A DNA stretch of 5,843 nucleotides from Acidobacteriaceae bacterium (GTDB lineage: Bacteria > Acidobacteriota > Terriglobia > Terriglobales > Acidobacteriaceae): assembly GCA_003132825.1 (NCBI GenBank), contig PKYX01000139.1, positions 6,076 through 11,918 of the forward strand, read 5' to 3'. A model generated the notes under the pieces. That model worked only from the letters and a program-made list of their open reading frames with translations. It ran no database searches and was not told where the DNA came from. Position 1 is the stretch's first letter. The number at the start of each line of letters is the position of its first letter. The translations under genes were made by a program, and so were the position numbers. This document shows positions 1 through 5,704 of this stretch, in pieces.

Positions 1-1
1 C

Positions 2-1606
2 ATGCGTAGAAACGTTCACCTCCTGCTCTCGGTCTGGCTTGTCTTGCCTCTGCTTTCGCTGGCTCCGCCGTCCCAGGCGGAATCCTGTCCCGCCGATCAG
101 CATCCGAGGTTCCGGGTTTCGGTCGCTCCCGGATTGGCGGGCCAGGCGCTTTCCGGCCGGCTGATTGTCATGATGTCCAATCAGCTGGGAGCCGCGGGCA
201 AACTGGCTCCCAGCTTCGGGCCGGACGCTCACTCCGTATGGCTGGCGGCGAAAGAGGTCCATGACCTGACACCAGAGACGCCGGTCGACCTTGATCCGGA
301 TGAACTGGCCTATCCCGCCGCATTCTGCACCGCCCCCGCCGGGAATTACAAAATCAGCGCGGTCCTCGACGTGGACCACAGTTTTGCGTACTACTATGAC
401 GCCTCGGAGGGCGATCTGCTGAGCCCGACCACAGAACAGAACTTTGATCCCTCGACCAACCAACGAATTTCACTGACGCTCGAAGAACGCAAGACCGACC
501 CTCCCCTGCAATTGCCACCCCACACCGAACTGTTCGATTTCCTGAGTCCATCGTTGTCCGATTTTTGGGGGCGCCCGATCCATATGCGTGGCGTGGTGGT
601 CGTGCCGCCCAGCTACGGCACCAGTAAGAACCGCTACCCAACGGTGTACATGACGCACGGCTTTGGCGCGGACATGAACTATCTGGCCGGGCGCGTAGCG
701 ACCAACACCAATCAGCAGATGGAGGACAAAAAGATACCGGAGATGATCTGGGTGCTTCTGCTGCAGGCTTCTCCGACCGGTACCCATGAGTTCGCTGATT
801 CGGTAAACAATGGACCCTGGGGGAAAGCTCTGACCACCGAGCTGATTCCTTACCTCGAAAAGAAGTATCGAATGGATGCCAGGCCCAGCGGACGTCTGCT
901 GACCGGGCACTCCTCCGGAGGATGGTCGGCGTTATGGGTGCAGGTATCCCACCCAGGGTTTTTCGGCGGCACTTGGCCTACGGCTCCCGATCCCGCCGAT
1001 TTCCGCAACTTCACGCTGATTGATATCACCAAACCACCGCTGCCAAACTTCTTCCACCGCGATGACGGCAGTCCGCTGATGTTTATTCGCATGGGCGGAA
1101 AGGATACGCAATCGCTCGAGGATTTGGCTCTGCAGGAGCGTGTCTTGGGGGAGTACGGCGGGCAGTTGGCGTCGTTTGAGTGGGTTTTCAGCCCGCGTGG
1201 CAAAGATGGACGCCCCATGCCGCTGTTCGATCGCGGTACTGGAACGATCGATCCAGAGGTCGCAGAGTACTGGGAAAAGCACTACGACATTGCGAACCTG
1301 TTGCGCACCAACTGGAAGAAAATAGGTCCGCTGCTGAACGGTAAAATACACCTCACGGTTGGCACCGCGGATACCTTCCACCTGGACGCACCCGCCCGAC
1401 TGCTCGAACAAACCATCAAGGATCTGGGAGGCAAAGCCAGCTTTACGTATTTGGAAGGACGCACTCACTTCGATTTATACAAGGGCGGATTGTCCGAGCG
1501 GATCGCCAGGGAAATGTACGCTGTGGCCCGGCCAGGTGGCGACTCAGCGCAGGGGCGTCCGAGCCGTCCGCCAAGACCTACCTCTGCGGAAGCCTTAAAG
1601 CCTTAG
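2..1606 (+). CDS. Secreted alpha/beta-hydrolase, putative esterase family
   Basis: A 534-residue exported hydrolase that probably cleaves an ester bond; the substrate cannot be read from the sequence. Residues 1-26 form a signal peptide (basic MRRN start, leucine-rich core, cleavage near SQA-ES), so it should act in the periplasm or outside. Residues about 27-180 are a non-catalytic N-terminal region. The hydrolase domain follows from about 185: an oxyanion-type HGFG at 219-222, the nucleophile elbow G-H-S-S-G-G at 302-307 with Ser304 as nucleophile, a likely acid in GTADTFHLD (Asp457, less likely Asp462), and His489 in GRTHFD. All three triad candidates are present in the expected order, so the enzyme looks intact. 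The ATG at position 2 is immediately followed by the signal peptide, so it is a believable start, but its upstream region is outside the window. Related families include esterase D/enterochelin-esterase-like proteins. The tail after about 515 is Pro/Arg-rich and probably disordered. The MFS gene follows 61 bases downstream on the same strand. Confidence 0.9.
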   Translation: MRRNVHLLLSVWLVLPLLSLAPPSQAESCPADQHPRFRVSVAPGLAGQALSGRLIVMMSNQLGAAGKLAPSFGPDAHSVWLAAKEVHDLTPETPVDLDPDELAYPAAFCTAPAGNYKISAVLDVDHSFAYYYDASEGDLLSPTTEQNFDPSTNQRISLTLEERKTDPPLQLPPHTELFDFLSPSLSDFWGRPIHMRGVVVVPPSYGTSKNRYPTVYMTHGFGADMNYLAGRVATNTNQQMEDKKIPEMIWVLLLQASPTGTHEFADSVNNGPWGKALTTELIPYLEKKYRMDARPSGRLLTGHSSGGWSALWVQVSHPGFFGGTWPTAPDPADFRNFTLIDITKPPLPNFFHRDDGSPLMFIRMGGKDTQSLEDLALQERVLGEYGGQLASFEWVFSPRGKDGRPMPLFDRGTGTIDPEVAEYWEKHYDIANLLRTNWKKIGPLLNGKIHLTVGTADTFHLDAPARLLEQTIKDLGGKASFTYLEGRTHFDLYKGGLSERIAREMYAVARPGGDSAQGRPSRPPRPTSAEALKP

Positions 1607-1667
1607 ATTCTCTAATGAAAACTCTTGTGAGCTGGCCACCGAAGACAGCGCGGCTGGGGCGGAAACC

Positions 1668-2948
1668 ATGAGCTCGGACCCCCATCCCCAAAGCAGGAAT
1701 TCGATCGCAAGCGGCGAACCGGCGACCGGCCTTGGTGAATTTGATCTCGGCTATTACGGCTGGCGCGTGGTGCTGGCGGCGTGCTTCGGCGTGATGGCGG
1801 GATTCGGCTCGCTGTTCGTTTATACGTTCGCGGTTTTTGTGAAACCGCTGGGCGCGGAATTCGGCTGGAGCCGTGAAGCCGTCTCGCGCGGTTTCGGACT
1901 CGCCGCCGTAACGTTGGGTGTGGTCTCCCCACTACTCGGCCGGTGGATTGACCGCTTTGGTCCTCGCCGCATCATTTTACCCTGCATGACGGTGTTTGGT
2001 TGCGCCATTGCTTCGCTGGCCCTGTTGCGCTCTGAACTGTGGCAGCTCTACCTGACCTGCATCGTGCTGGGCTTGGTGGGGAACGGAGCTGCCCATCTGG
2101 CTTATTCGCGATCCATTTCTACCTGGTTTCAGCGACGTCTGGGGACGGCGCTGGCTTTCGTGATGGTGGGAGCTGGCTTGGGCGCCATGATCCTGCCGGT
2201 GGTTGCGCAAACCATCATCAGCCGATCGGGTTGGAGGGCAGCCTACGCATCGCTCGGTGGTCTTGCCTTGCTACTCGGGCTGCCACTCAGCTGGCGCTAT
2301 GTTCGCGAACGTGGCCCCATCCGGCACCAGTCTCGCCCTGTGGTGCATTCTGGAATGACGTGGCAGCAAGGCCTGCGCTCCTTTGTCTTCTGGATTATCG
2401 TCGCCGTCCTTTGCGTGAGTTCGATCAGCATGAATGGGGCGATCACTCAAATGTCTGCGTTGCTGACGGATCGAGGAATCACGGCCGGAGATGCAGCGCT
2501 GTGCGCTTCCATGCTGGGTGGTTCGAGCGTGCTCGGCAGGGTCGGTGTGGGCTGGCTGCTGGACCGATTTTTCGGGGCGCGCGTCGCCTTGGCGGTGAGC
2601 CTGATCACTGCAGGAGGCATTTTTCTGCTCGCCCGGGCGAACAGTTTTCCTGCGGGCTGCCTGGCTGCTGCGCTCATCGGCGTCGGAGCTGGCGGCGAAG
2701 CGGCCATCACACCCTACTTGCTGACTCGTTATTTTGGGCTGCGCGCTTTTTCCACGCTGTACGGTCTCACTTGGACGTTCTATGCCTTTGCGGCAGGCAT
2801 TGGTCCGGTGATACTCGGCCGCGCCTTTGATGCGACTGGTTCCTATGCCGCTCTGCTGGTCGCGCTCGCAGCGGCGCTAGCCTTGGCGGCGGCAATGAAC
2901 CTTTTGCTTCCAAACTATCCCAACTCATCAGCCATTGATCATCCCTGA
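1668..2948 (+). CDS. Major facilitator superfamily transporter (OFA/monocarboxylate-like)
   Basis: A 426-residue inner-membrane secondary transporter of normal MFS length, with about 12 hydrophobic helices. After a polar N-terminus (about 1-25) comes YYGWRVVLAACFGVMAGFG, a first-helix pattern typical of the oxalate/formate-antiporter and monocarboxylate-porter branches. The MFS loop 2-3 signature is seen as G-R-W-I-D-R-F-G-P-R-R at 91-101. A degenerate second copy (GRVGVGWLLDRFFGAR) lies in the second half, as expected from the internal duplication of the fold. The substrate is probably a small organic anion, but this is only inferred from subfamily resemblance. The ATG at 1668 follows a weak GGGGCGG-type ribosome-binding site; an ATG at 1615 is out of frame. 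The gene is 61 bases after the esterase on the same strand, so co-transcription is plausible: the transporter could import the hydrolase product, but nothing in the sequence proves it. Confidence 0.93.
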   Translation: MSSDPHPQSRNSIASGEPATGLGEFDLGYYGWRVVLAACFGVMAGFGSLFVYTFAVFVKPLGAEFGWSREAVSRGFGLAAVTLGVVSPLLGRWIDRFGPRRIILPCMTVFGCAIASLALLRSELWQLYLTCIVLGLVGNGAAHLAYSRSISTWFQRRLGTALAFVMVGAGLGAMILPVVAQTIISRSGWRAAYASLGGLALLLGLPLSWRYVRERGPIRHQSRPVVHSGMTWQQGLRSFVFWIIVAVLCVSSISMNGAITQMSALLTDRGITAGDAALCASMLGGSSVLGRVGVGWLLDRFFGARVALAVSLITAGGIFLLARANSFPAGCLAAALIGVGAGGEAAITPYLLTRYFGLRAFSTLYGLTWTFYAFAAGIGPVILGRAFDATGSYAALLVALAAALALAAAMNLLLPNYPNSSAIDHP

Positions 2949-3087
2949 GCTGATATCCACTGAGCGAAAATCTCTGCCCCGGCCTACTGACGTGCCTTGT
3001 GTACCCTCGGTTCCCGTGGTTTCTCTGGACCAGGGCGACGCATGTTCTAAAATCACTGCCAATCGAGGAAGAGGGAGAAAAACATAA

Positions 3088-3630
3088 ATGCGCAGGGTCA
3101 TTGTTTCAAATCTAGCCTCCGTGGATGGTTTTTTCGAAGGTCCCAATAAGGAATTAGATTGGCATATCGTGGATGCGGAGTTTCTTGAATATGCTAAGGG
3201 TCTGCTGCGCACGGTGGATACTCTGGTGTTCGGGTCAGCGACCTATGAACTCATGGCCAAGTACTGGCCGTCGGCTCCGGTTGATGAAATCGCAGACAAG
3301 ATGAACAATTTGCCCAAGATTGTCTTTTCCAGGACTCTGCAAAAAGTGGACTGGAACAATTCGAGGCTGGTCAGGAACAATATTCAGCAAGAAGTCTCGA
3401 AATTGAAAAAACAGCCTGGCATGGACATGGTGATATTCGGCAGCGCCATGCTCGCATCCTCTCTTATGCAACTGGGGCTAGTCGATGAATACCGGATTAT
3501 TCTCCAACCTGTTCTGCTGGGCAGCGGCAGCCTCCTGTCTCGAGGCATTGGAGAAAGAATTCCTCTGAAACTCATCACCGCGAAAACCTTTGGTTCGGGA
3601 GCCATTCTGCTGAGCTACCAGAGAGCCTGA
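3088..3630 (+). CDS. Dihydrofolate reductase family protein (RibD C-terminal-like)
   Basis: A 180-residue cytoplasmic protein of the stand-alone RibD-C/DHFR-like group (YwjB/YyaP type), presumably an NAD(P)H-dependent reductase of unknown substrate. It begins with the first beta-strand and S-x-D-G turn (VIVSNLASVDGFFEGPN). It then has LVFGSATYELMAKYWP at about 46-61, which corresponds to the LVLGRxTYE segment of the family. The nucleotide-binding strand DMVIFGSAMLASSLMQ starts at residue 113, and GLVDEYRIILQPVLLGSG follows; these are the strongest family hallmarks. The length is normal and no break is visible. A purine-rich ribosome-binding site (GAGGAAGAGGGAG, 3065-3077) lies about 10 bases before the ATG and fixes the start. 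The base composition is visibly less GC-rich than the two genes before it. The 139-base gap to the MFS gene suggests its own promoter; TAAAAT at 3048-3053 is a possible -10 without a good -35. It is convergent with the helix-turn-helix genes downstream. Confidence 0.92.
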   Translation: MRRVIVSNLASVDGFFEGPNKELDWHIVDAEFLEYAKGLLRTVDTLVFGSATYELMAKYWPSAPVDEIADKMNNLPKIVFSRTLQKVDWNNSRLVRNNIQQEVSKLKKQPGMDMVIFGSAMLASSLMQLGLVDEYRIILQPVLLGSGSLLSRGIGERIPLKLITAKTFGSGAILLSYQRA

Positions 3631-3755
3631 CGAAAATGCAGGCACCGCGGGAGGAAGGGACGAGCAAAGGGAGAGTTCTGGTGGGCACATGCCAGGCCCA
3701 TTTCGCCTCATTCTGATGGGCTATCCGGACATTATGCTGTGCCAGGAGTCGGCTT

Positions 3756-3983
3756 CTAGCCGAGCGGTAGGCGCAGGACGAGAGTTATCTTGTATCCTCT
3801 TTTGAAACGGCGCTCGGAGCTTCCCCAGCAGAGGACGCCTGGCTCATTTTCGAACATACGCCGAATCGTTCTTTCACTGAGAGCCCACAAGGTGGCGACC
3901 TCAGGGACGGAGTAGTGTCGTTCCAGAGCAACCGACAGTCCTTCGCTTTGTACCGCCTTCTTTTCGGTCGATAGAGGGTACAT
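3756..3983 (-). CDS. Small helix-turn-helix DNA-binding protein
   Basis: A 75-residue predicted DNA-binding protein. The core HYSVPEVATLWALSERTIRRMF is a helix-turn-helix of the excisionase/MerR-like kind, followed by ENEPGVL, where the wing would begin. I associate this arrangement with small regulators common in Acidobacteriota. The C-terminus (KRGYKITLVLRLPLG) ends abruptly where relatives, as I recall them, continue with a longer basic tail, so it may be slightly truncated. Start choice: an in-frame ATG at 4088 would give 110 residues and overlap the upstream gene by 23 bases. However, AAGGGA lies 7 bases before the ATG at 3983, and the extra N-terminal segment is Arg-rich and unlike the family, so 3983 is preferred. 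It follows the 77-residue helix-turn-helix gene on the same strand, probably as one operon. Its target is unknown; local regulation or excisionase-like function is inference. Confidence 0.72.
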   Translation of the reverse strand: MYPLSTEKKAVQSEGLSVALERHYSVPEVATLWALSERTIRRMFENEPGVLCWGSSERRFKRGYKITLVLRLPLG

Positions 3984-3990
3984 GGCCATA

Positions 3991-3996
3991 TCCCTT
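3991..3996 (-). promoter_or_regulatory. Ribosome-binding site deciding the start of the 3756-3983 gene
   Basis: On the minus strand AAGGGA sits 7 bases before the ATG at 3983. It is a clearly better Shine-Dalgarno match than the GGCGG preceding the alternative ATG at 4088. This is the reason for calling the shorter protein. Confidence 0.5.
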
Positions 3997-4065
3997 AGAA
4001 ATCCGGAAGTGCGTGAAGGCCTCCGCAACAGAGACGCGCGCTTGCCCGCTGTTTCAGGCTGGCGC

Positions 4066-4299
4066 TTAAGCACGAGCAATTGATTCATTCTGCCGCCGAG
4101 TCCTGACTGAATGCGCCGGCATTGTTTTCATTTCCAGCCAGTCCGCGATCTGATGAGGATCAAAGCGAATGGAGCTTCGCAGAATGTGGTCGTCGTCAAC
4201 TTCCTTGTACAGGGTTCCCATGGCAACGCGCAGCATGCCCGCCAATTCTTCGACCGTGAGAGGTCTCTTTCTGGAGCGCAACCGCTCGATGAGGGTCAT
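4066..4299 (-). CDS. Small excisionase-type helix-turn-helix protein
   Basis: A 77-residue predicted DNA-binding protein of the HTH_17/excisionase (MerR-superfamily) type. RPLTVEELAGMLRVAMGTLYKEV at about residues 12-34 is the helix-turn-helix. SIRFDPHQIADWLE at about 43-56 is the conserved wing and following helix, where members usually read RFDP..ADWLE. The tail after residue 58 is polar and basic. A GGAGA ribosome-binding site about 10 bases upstream of the ATG at 4299 supports the start. It is followed on the same strand by a second helix-turn-helix gene (82-base gap, or 23-base overlap if that gene starts at 4088), so the two likely form an operon. Such proteins act as excision directionality factors or as local repressors. 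No integrase is visible in this window, so the role stays open. The adjacent transposase and tRNA remnants are consistent with an accessory region. Confidence 0.75.
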   Translation of the reverse strand: MTLIERLRSRKRPLTVEELAGMLRVAMGTLYKEVDDDHILRSSIRFDPHQIADWLEMKTMPAHSVRTRRQNESIARA

Positions 4300-4543
4300 T
4301 TTGTGAATTTCTCCGGGTTAGCAAGAATGGCATCCGGCGCCGGGGTCGCCAACCCGCGGTCCCTTCGGTCGCGCCCTGCCGGGCTAACACTCTGAGTCCT
4401 GCGCGCTGTTCTGTCCAATCACTTTTCGAGCGATCGTTATTCTTGCCACATATAACAGCCCACCCGCCAAGGTGGAAGATTCGGGCAACGATGCCCAACA
4501 AACCAGCAAACGGAGACCAAGACGGACGGAACGAAGTGGGGGC
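4300..4543. other. Non-coding stretch upstream of the helix-turn-helix operon
   Basis: No convincing gene is seen on either strand. It should carry the leader and promoter of the minus-strand helix-turn-helix genes; TATATG around 4450 is a possible -10, without a clear -35. It includes the perfect palindrome CCGGCGCCGG (4334-4343) inside a GC-dense block (4334-4385). It also has two small perfect hairpins: CCACC/GGTGG (4460-4475) and GGGCA-ACGA-TGCCC (4483-4496). Neither hairpin is followed by a T tract, so I do not call terminators. The open frames here are low-information shadows. Confidence 0.4.
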
Positions 4544-4710
4544 GAGGTGCTGACACGGTATTGAGACGACCGTCGTTTGAAAATCGACAATAAAGCTGCC
4601 AATGGGCGCTGAGTGTGGTCGCGCTGGGTCGCAAGAACTACTTGATCCCCGGTTCCGACGGGGACAGCGAGCGTGCCGCATTTATCTACAGGTTGATTGG
4701 TTCGGTGAAA
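4544..4710 (+). pseudogene. IS66-family transposase (TnpC) remnant
   Basis: A decayed C-terminal piece of an IS66-type DDE transposase, about 55 codons of a protein that is normally around 500 residues. In one frame from 4544 the sequence reads EVLTRY, stop (TGA at 4562), DDRRLKIDNKAA. After a one-base loss near 4601 it continues in the next frame as WALSVVALGRKNYLIPGSD and then GDSERAAFIYRLIGSVK. This matches, in order and spacing, the conserved IS66 block EALTRYLDDGRL.IDNNAAERALR.VALGRKN..F.GSD..GERAA.IYSLI...K (family knowledge from memory). The conserved acidic residue of the DDE triad just downstream of IDNNAAE is replaced. An internal stop and frameshift mean it cannot be active. Upstream TGG at 4537-4539 may correspond to the conserved QWE, separated by a 4-base insertion. 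No terminal inverted repeats or other IS66 genes (tnpA, tnpB) are seen, so the element boundaries are lost. The frame stays open to 4827, but the residues after 4710 are not recognisable. Confidence 0.72.
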
Positions 4711-4798
4711 TCGCAGCATCAAGAACGCTTCGGGGCGCTTAATGGGCCATTTGGAGCCTCGCGGAATGACACTGGGGCAGGTGAACCATTGAAGGAAA

Positions 4799-4843
4799 TG
4801 GTGGTCACGTGGGGACTCGAATCTTAGACCTCTACCGTGTCAA
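4799..4843 (-). other. tRNA-Val(GAC) 3'-half remnant; possible attachment site
   Basis: Read on the minus strand, the 45 bases fit the 3' half of a tRNA with exact spacing. Anticodon loop TTGACAC has U33 and anticodon GAC (valine). Then come stem side GGTAG, variable loop AGGTC, T-stem 5' side TAAGA, T-loop TTCGAGT, T-stem 3' side CCCCA, acceptor strand CGTGACC, discriminator A and encoded CCA. The T stem should read TGGGG on its 5' side; three G-to-A changes break it, so the piece is decayed. No D arm, no 5' anticodon-stem strand (CTACC expected) and no 5' acceptor strand (GGTCACG expected) are found upstream, so it is not a tRNA gene. A copy starting in the anticodon loop and ending at the 3' end is the classic product of tyrosine-recombinase integration into a tRNA gene. 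By geometry the inserted DNA would lie to the right of 4843. Confidence 0.55.
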
Positions 4844-4999
4844 TCTGTCCCGGACGGTCTTAAGCGACTTATTGAAACCGCCGGGACTGCCAAAGTTCGC
4901 GGAAGTCGTATAAGGCACATCATTCTGTGGGTTGGGTTGTGGGTTGGAAAATACATCCCTCAATCCCCTGCCCTCTTCCGGCTTTTATTTGGTCCCTTT

Positions 5000-5423
5000 C
5001 TACCTTTCTTCCGCCAACAGAATTCCCATCTTCTTTAGGCCGGTTATTACACGCCCCGTTCGGCCCACTCCGCCAGAATCGACGACAGTGACAGTCTTTT
5101 CCGGCCTGCATAAGCTTCATTATCGTTTCGAACAGGACCTTCTTCGTGCTCTCAGGAATGTCATCGGTATCAATGGTCGGAAATTCGCATACTCTGTATC
5201 GGCATCCATAACGCTCGTTTAGCCACTCCTGCCACGTCGGACAACCCGGCCGATCCTCGGGCTGGTCGAATCCTCCTCGAAATGAGTAATAGCTAAATTC
5301 GCTTGGGCCCTTGGGCTTGCGTCCAAGAAGGGAAACAATAATCGTTTCTCCTGTCGAGCTGGGCAGACCCTTCAGCCAAACATCAACTACCTCGTCGCTT
5401 ATTTTCGCGACTTTAGCTCCCAT
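5000..5423 (-). pseudogene. Tyrosine/dual-specificity phosphatase-like gene, frameshifted, catalytic Cys replaced by Asp
   Basis: From the ATG at 5423 the frame reads MGAKVAKISDEVVDVWL... and runs through an acidic loop EFPTIDTDDIP (80-90), which resembles the general-acid region of phosphatases. It then has a helix (STKKVLFETIMKLMQAGK, 92-109). At the run of four A (5097-5100) the frame breaks: as written it continues to 4920 as a Cys/Arg-rich tail (167 residues). Dropping one A instead gives TVTVVDSGGVGRTGRVITG... and a stop at 5000, making a 140-residue protein. VVDSGGVGRTG aligns with the phosphatase P-loop V-H-C-x-x-G-x-G-R-T-G, so the reading frame must have been this one. The invariant Arg121 and the glycines are kept, but Cys is Asp115 and the preceding His is Val, so ordinary cysteine phosphatase chemistry is impossible. 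The start at 5423 has AGGG about 6-8 bases upstream; an in-frame ATG at 5522 would add 33 unrecognised residues. It may be a pseudogene, a sequencing indel, or a pseudophosphatase family with one real break. Confidence 0.65.
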
Positions 5424-5568
5424 CGATCGCCCTGGCCTGCCACATGTGAAAAGACGACCACCGATTCCTGGGCCCGTGGTGATGTACTTCGCTAGGCGAC
5501 ATGGTTCTTTCAGTGCCGGCATAAAACCTCTGCGAAAAGTCTATCCTGAGCCTCTTCGGCTTCCCAAT

Positions 5569-5704
5569 GGATATCCGACAGCTATCCGATATCGGAAGGC
5601 TATCCAGTATCCGAAAGCTTCCTATGTATCTGAAGGCTATCGGAAAGCCATCCGATATCGGACGGCTATCCGTTAGCTTTCCGATTTCCGTTGAATATCG
5701 GAGG
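5569..5704. repeat. Imperfect 18-bp/11-bp palindromic tandem repeat array
   Basis: About 136 bases are built from units starting GCTATCC or GCTTTCC. Full 18-base units start at 5581 (GCTATCCGATATCGGAAG), 5599, 5647 and 5676, with a 19-base variant at 5617. Eleven-base short units start at 5636, 5665 and 5694 (GCTATCGGAAA, GCTATCCGTTA, AATATCGGAGG). After position 5617 long and short units alternate. The perfect 12-bp palindrome TCCGATATCGGA occurs twice (5585-5596 and 5651-5662), and GGATATCC (5569-5576) opens the array. The 18-base period makes both strands look like a six-residue peptide repeat, but I see no support for translation. The array ends about 146 bases upstream of the phosphatase-like start at 5423, so it could be a cluster of operator or iteron-like binding sites, or a decaying intergenic repeat. 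Confidence 0.75.

Noticed and set aside
850..1468. Antisense open frames within the esterase gene
   Set aside because: Shadow frames of a well-supported GC-rich gene, with no domain or start signal.
2039..2830. 263-codon plus-strand frame inside the MFS gene
   Set aside because: It is a +2 shadow of the transporter, Cys/Arg/His-rich with no membrane helices or known motif.
3025..3053. Promoter for the DHFR-like gene (TAAAAT at 3048)
   Set aside because: The -10-like hexamer is fair, but no recognisable -35 lies at the right distance, so I do not list it as a feature.
3696..3762. Possible bidirectional terminator between the convergent genes (GCCCAT/ATGGGC at 3696-3721; CGGCT-TCT-AGCCG at 3750-3762)
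   Set aside because: Stems are only 5-6 bp and neither is followed by a T tract on either strand; the second overlaps the stop codon of the helix-turn-helix gene.
4196..4722. Long minus-strand open frames (up to 161 codons) across the IS66 remnant region
   Set aside because: They overlap each other and the real helix-turn-helix gene, have no recognisable domain, and the opposite strand carries an identifiable transposase fossil.
5311..5676. Plus-strand 121-codon frame ending in a YRKAIRYR-type peptide repeat
   Set aside because: It runs antisense to the phosphatase-like gene, and the peptide repeat is only the translation of the 18-bp DNA repeat, whose period is a multiple of three.
5569..5704. 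CRISPR array
   Set aside because: Units are 11-19 bp, imperfect and contiguous, with no unique spacers and no cas genes.
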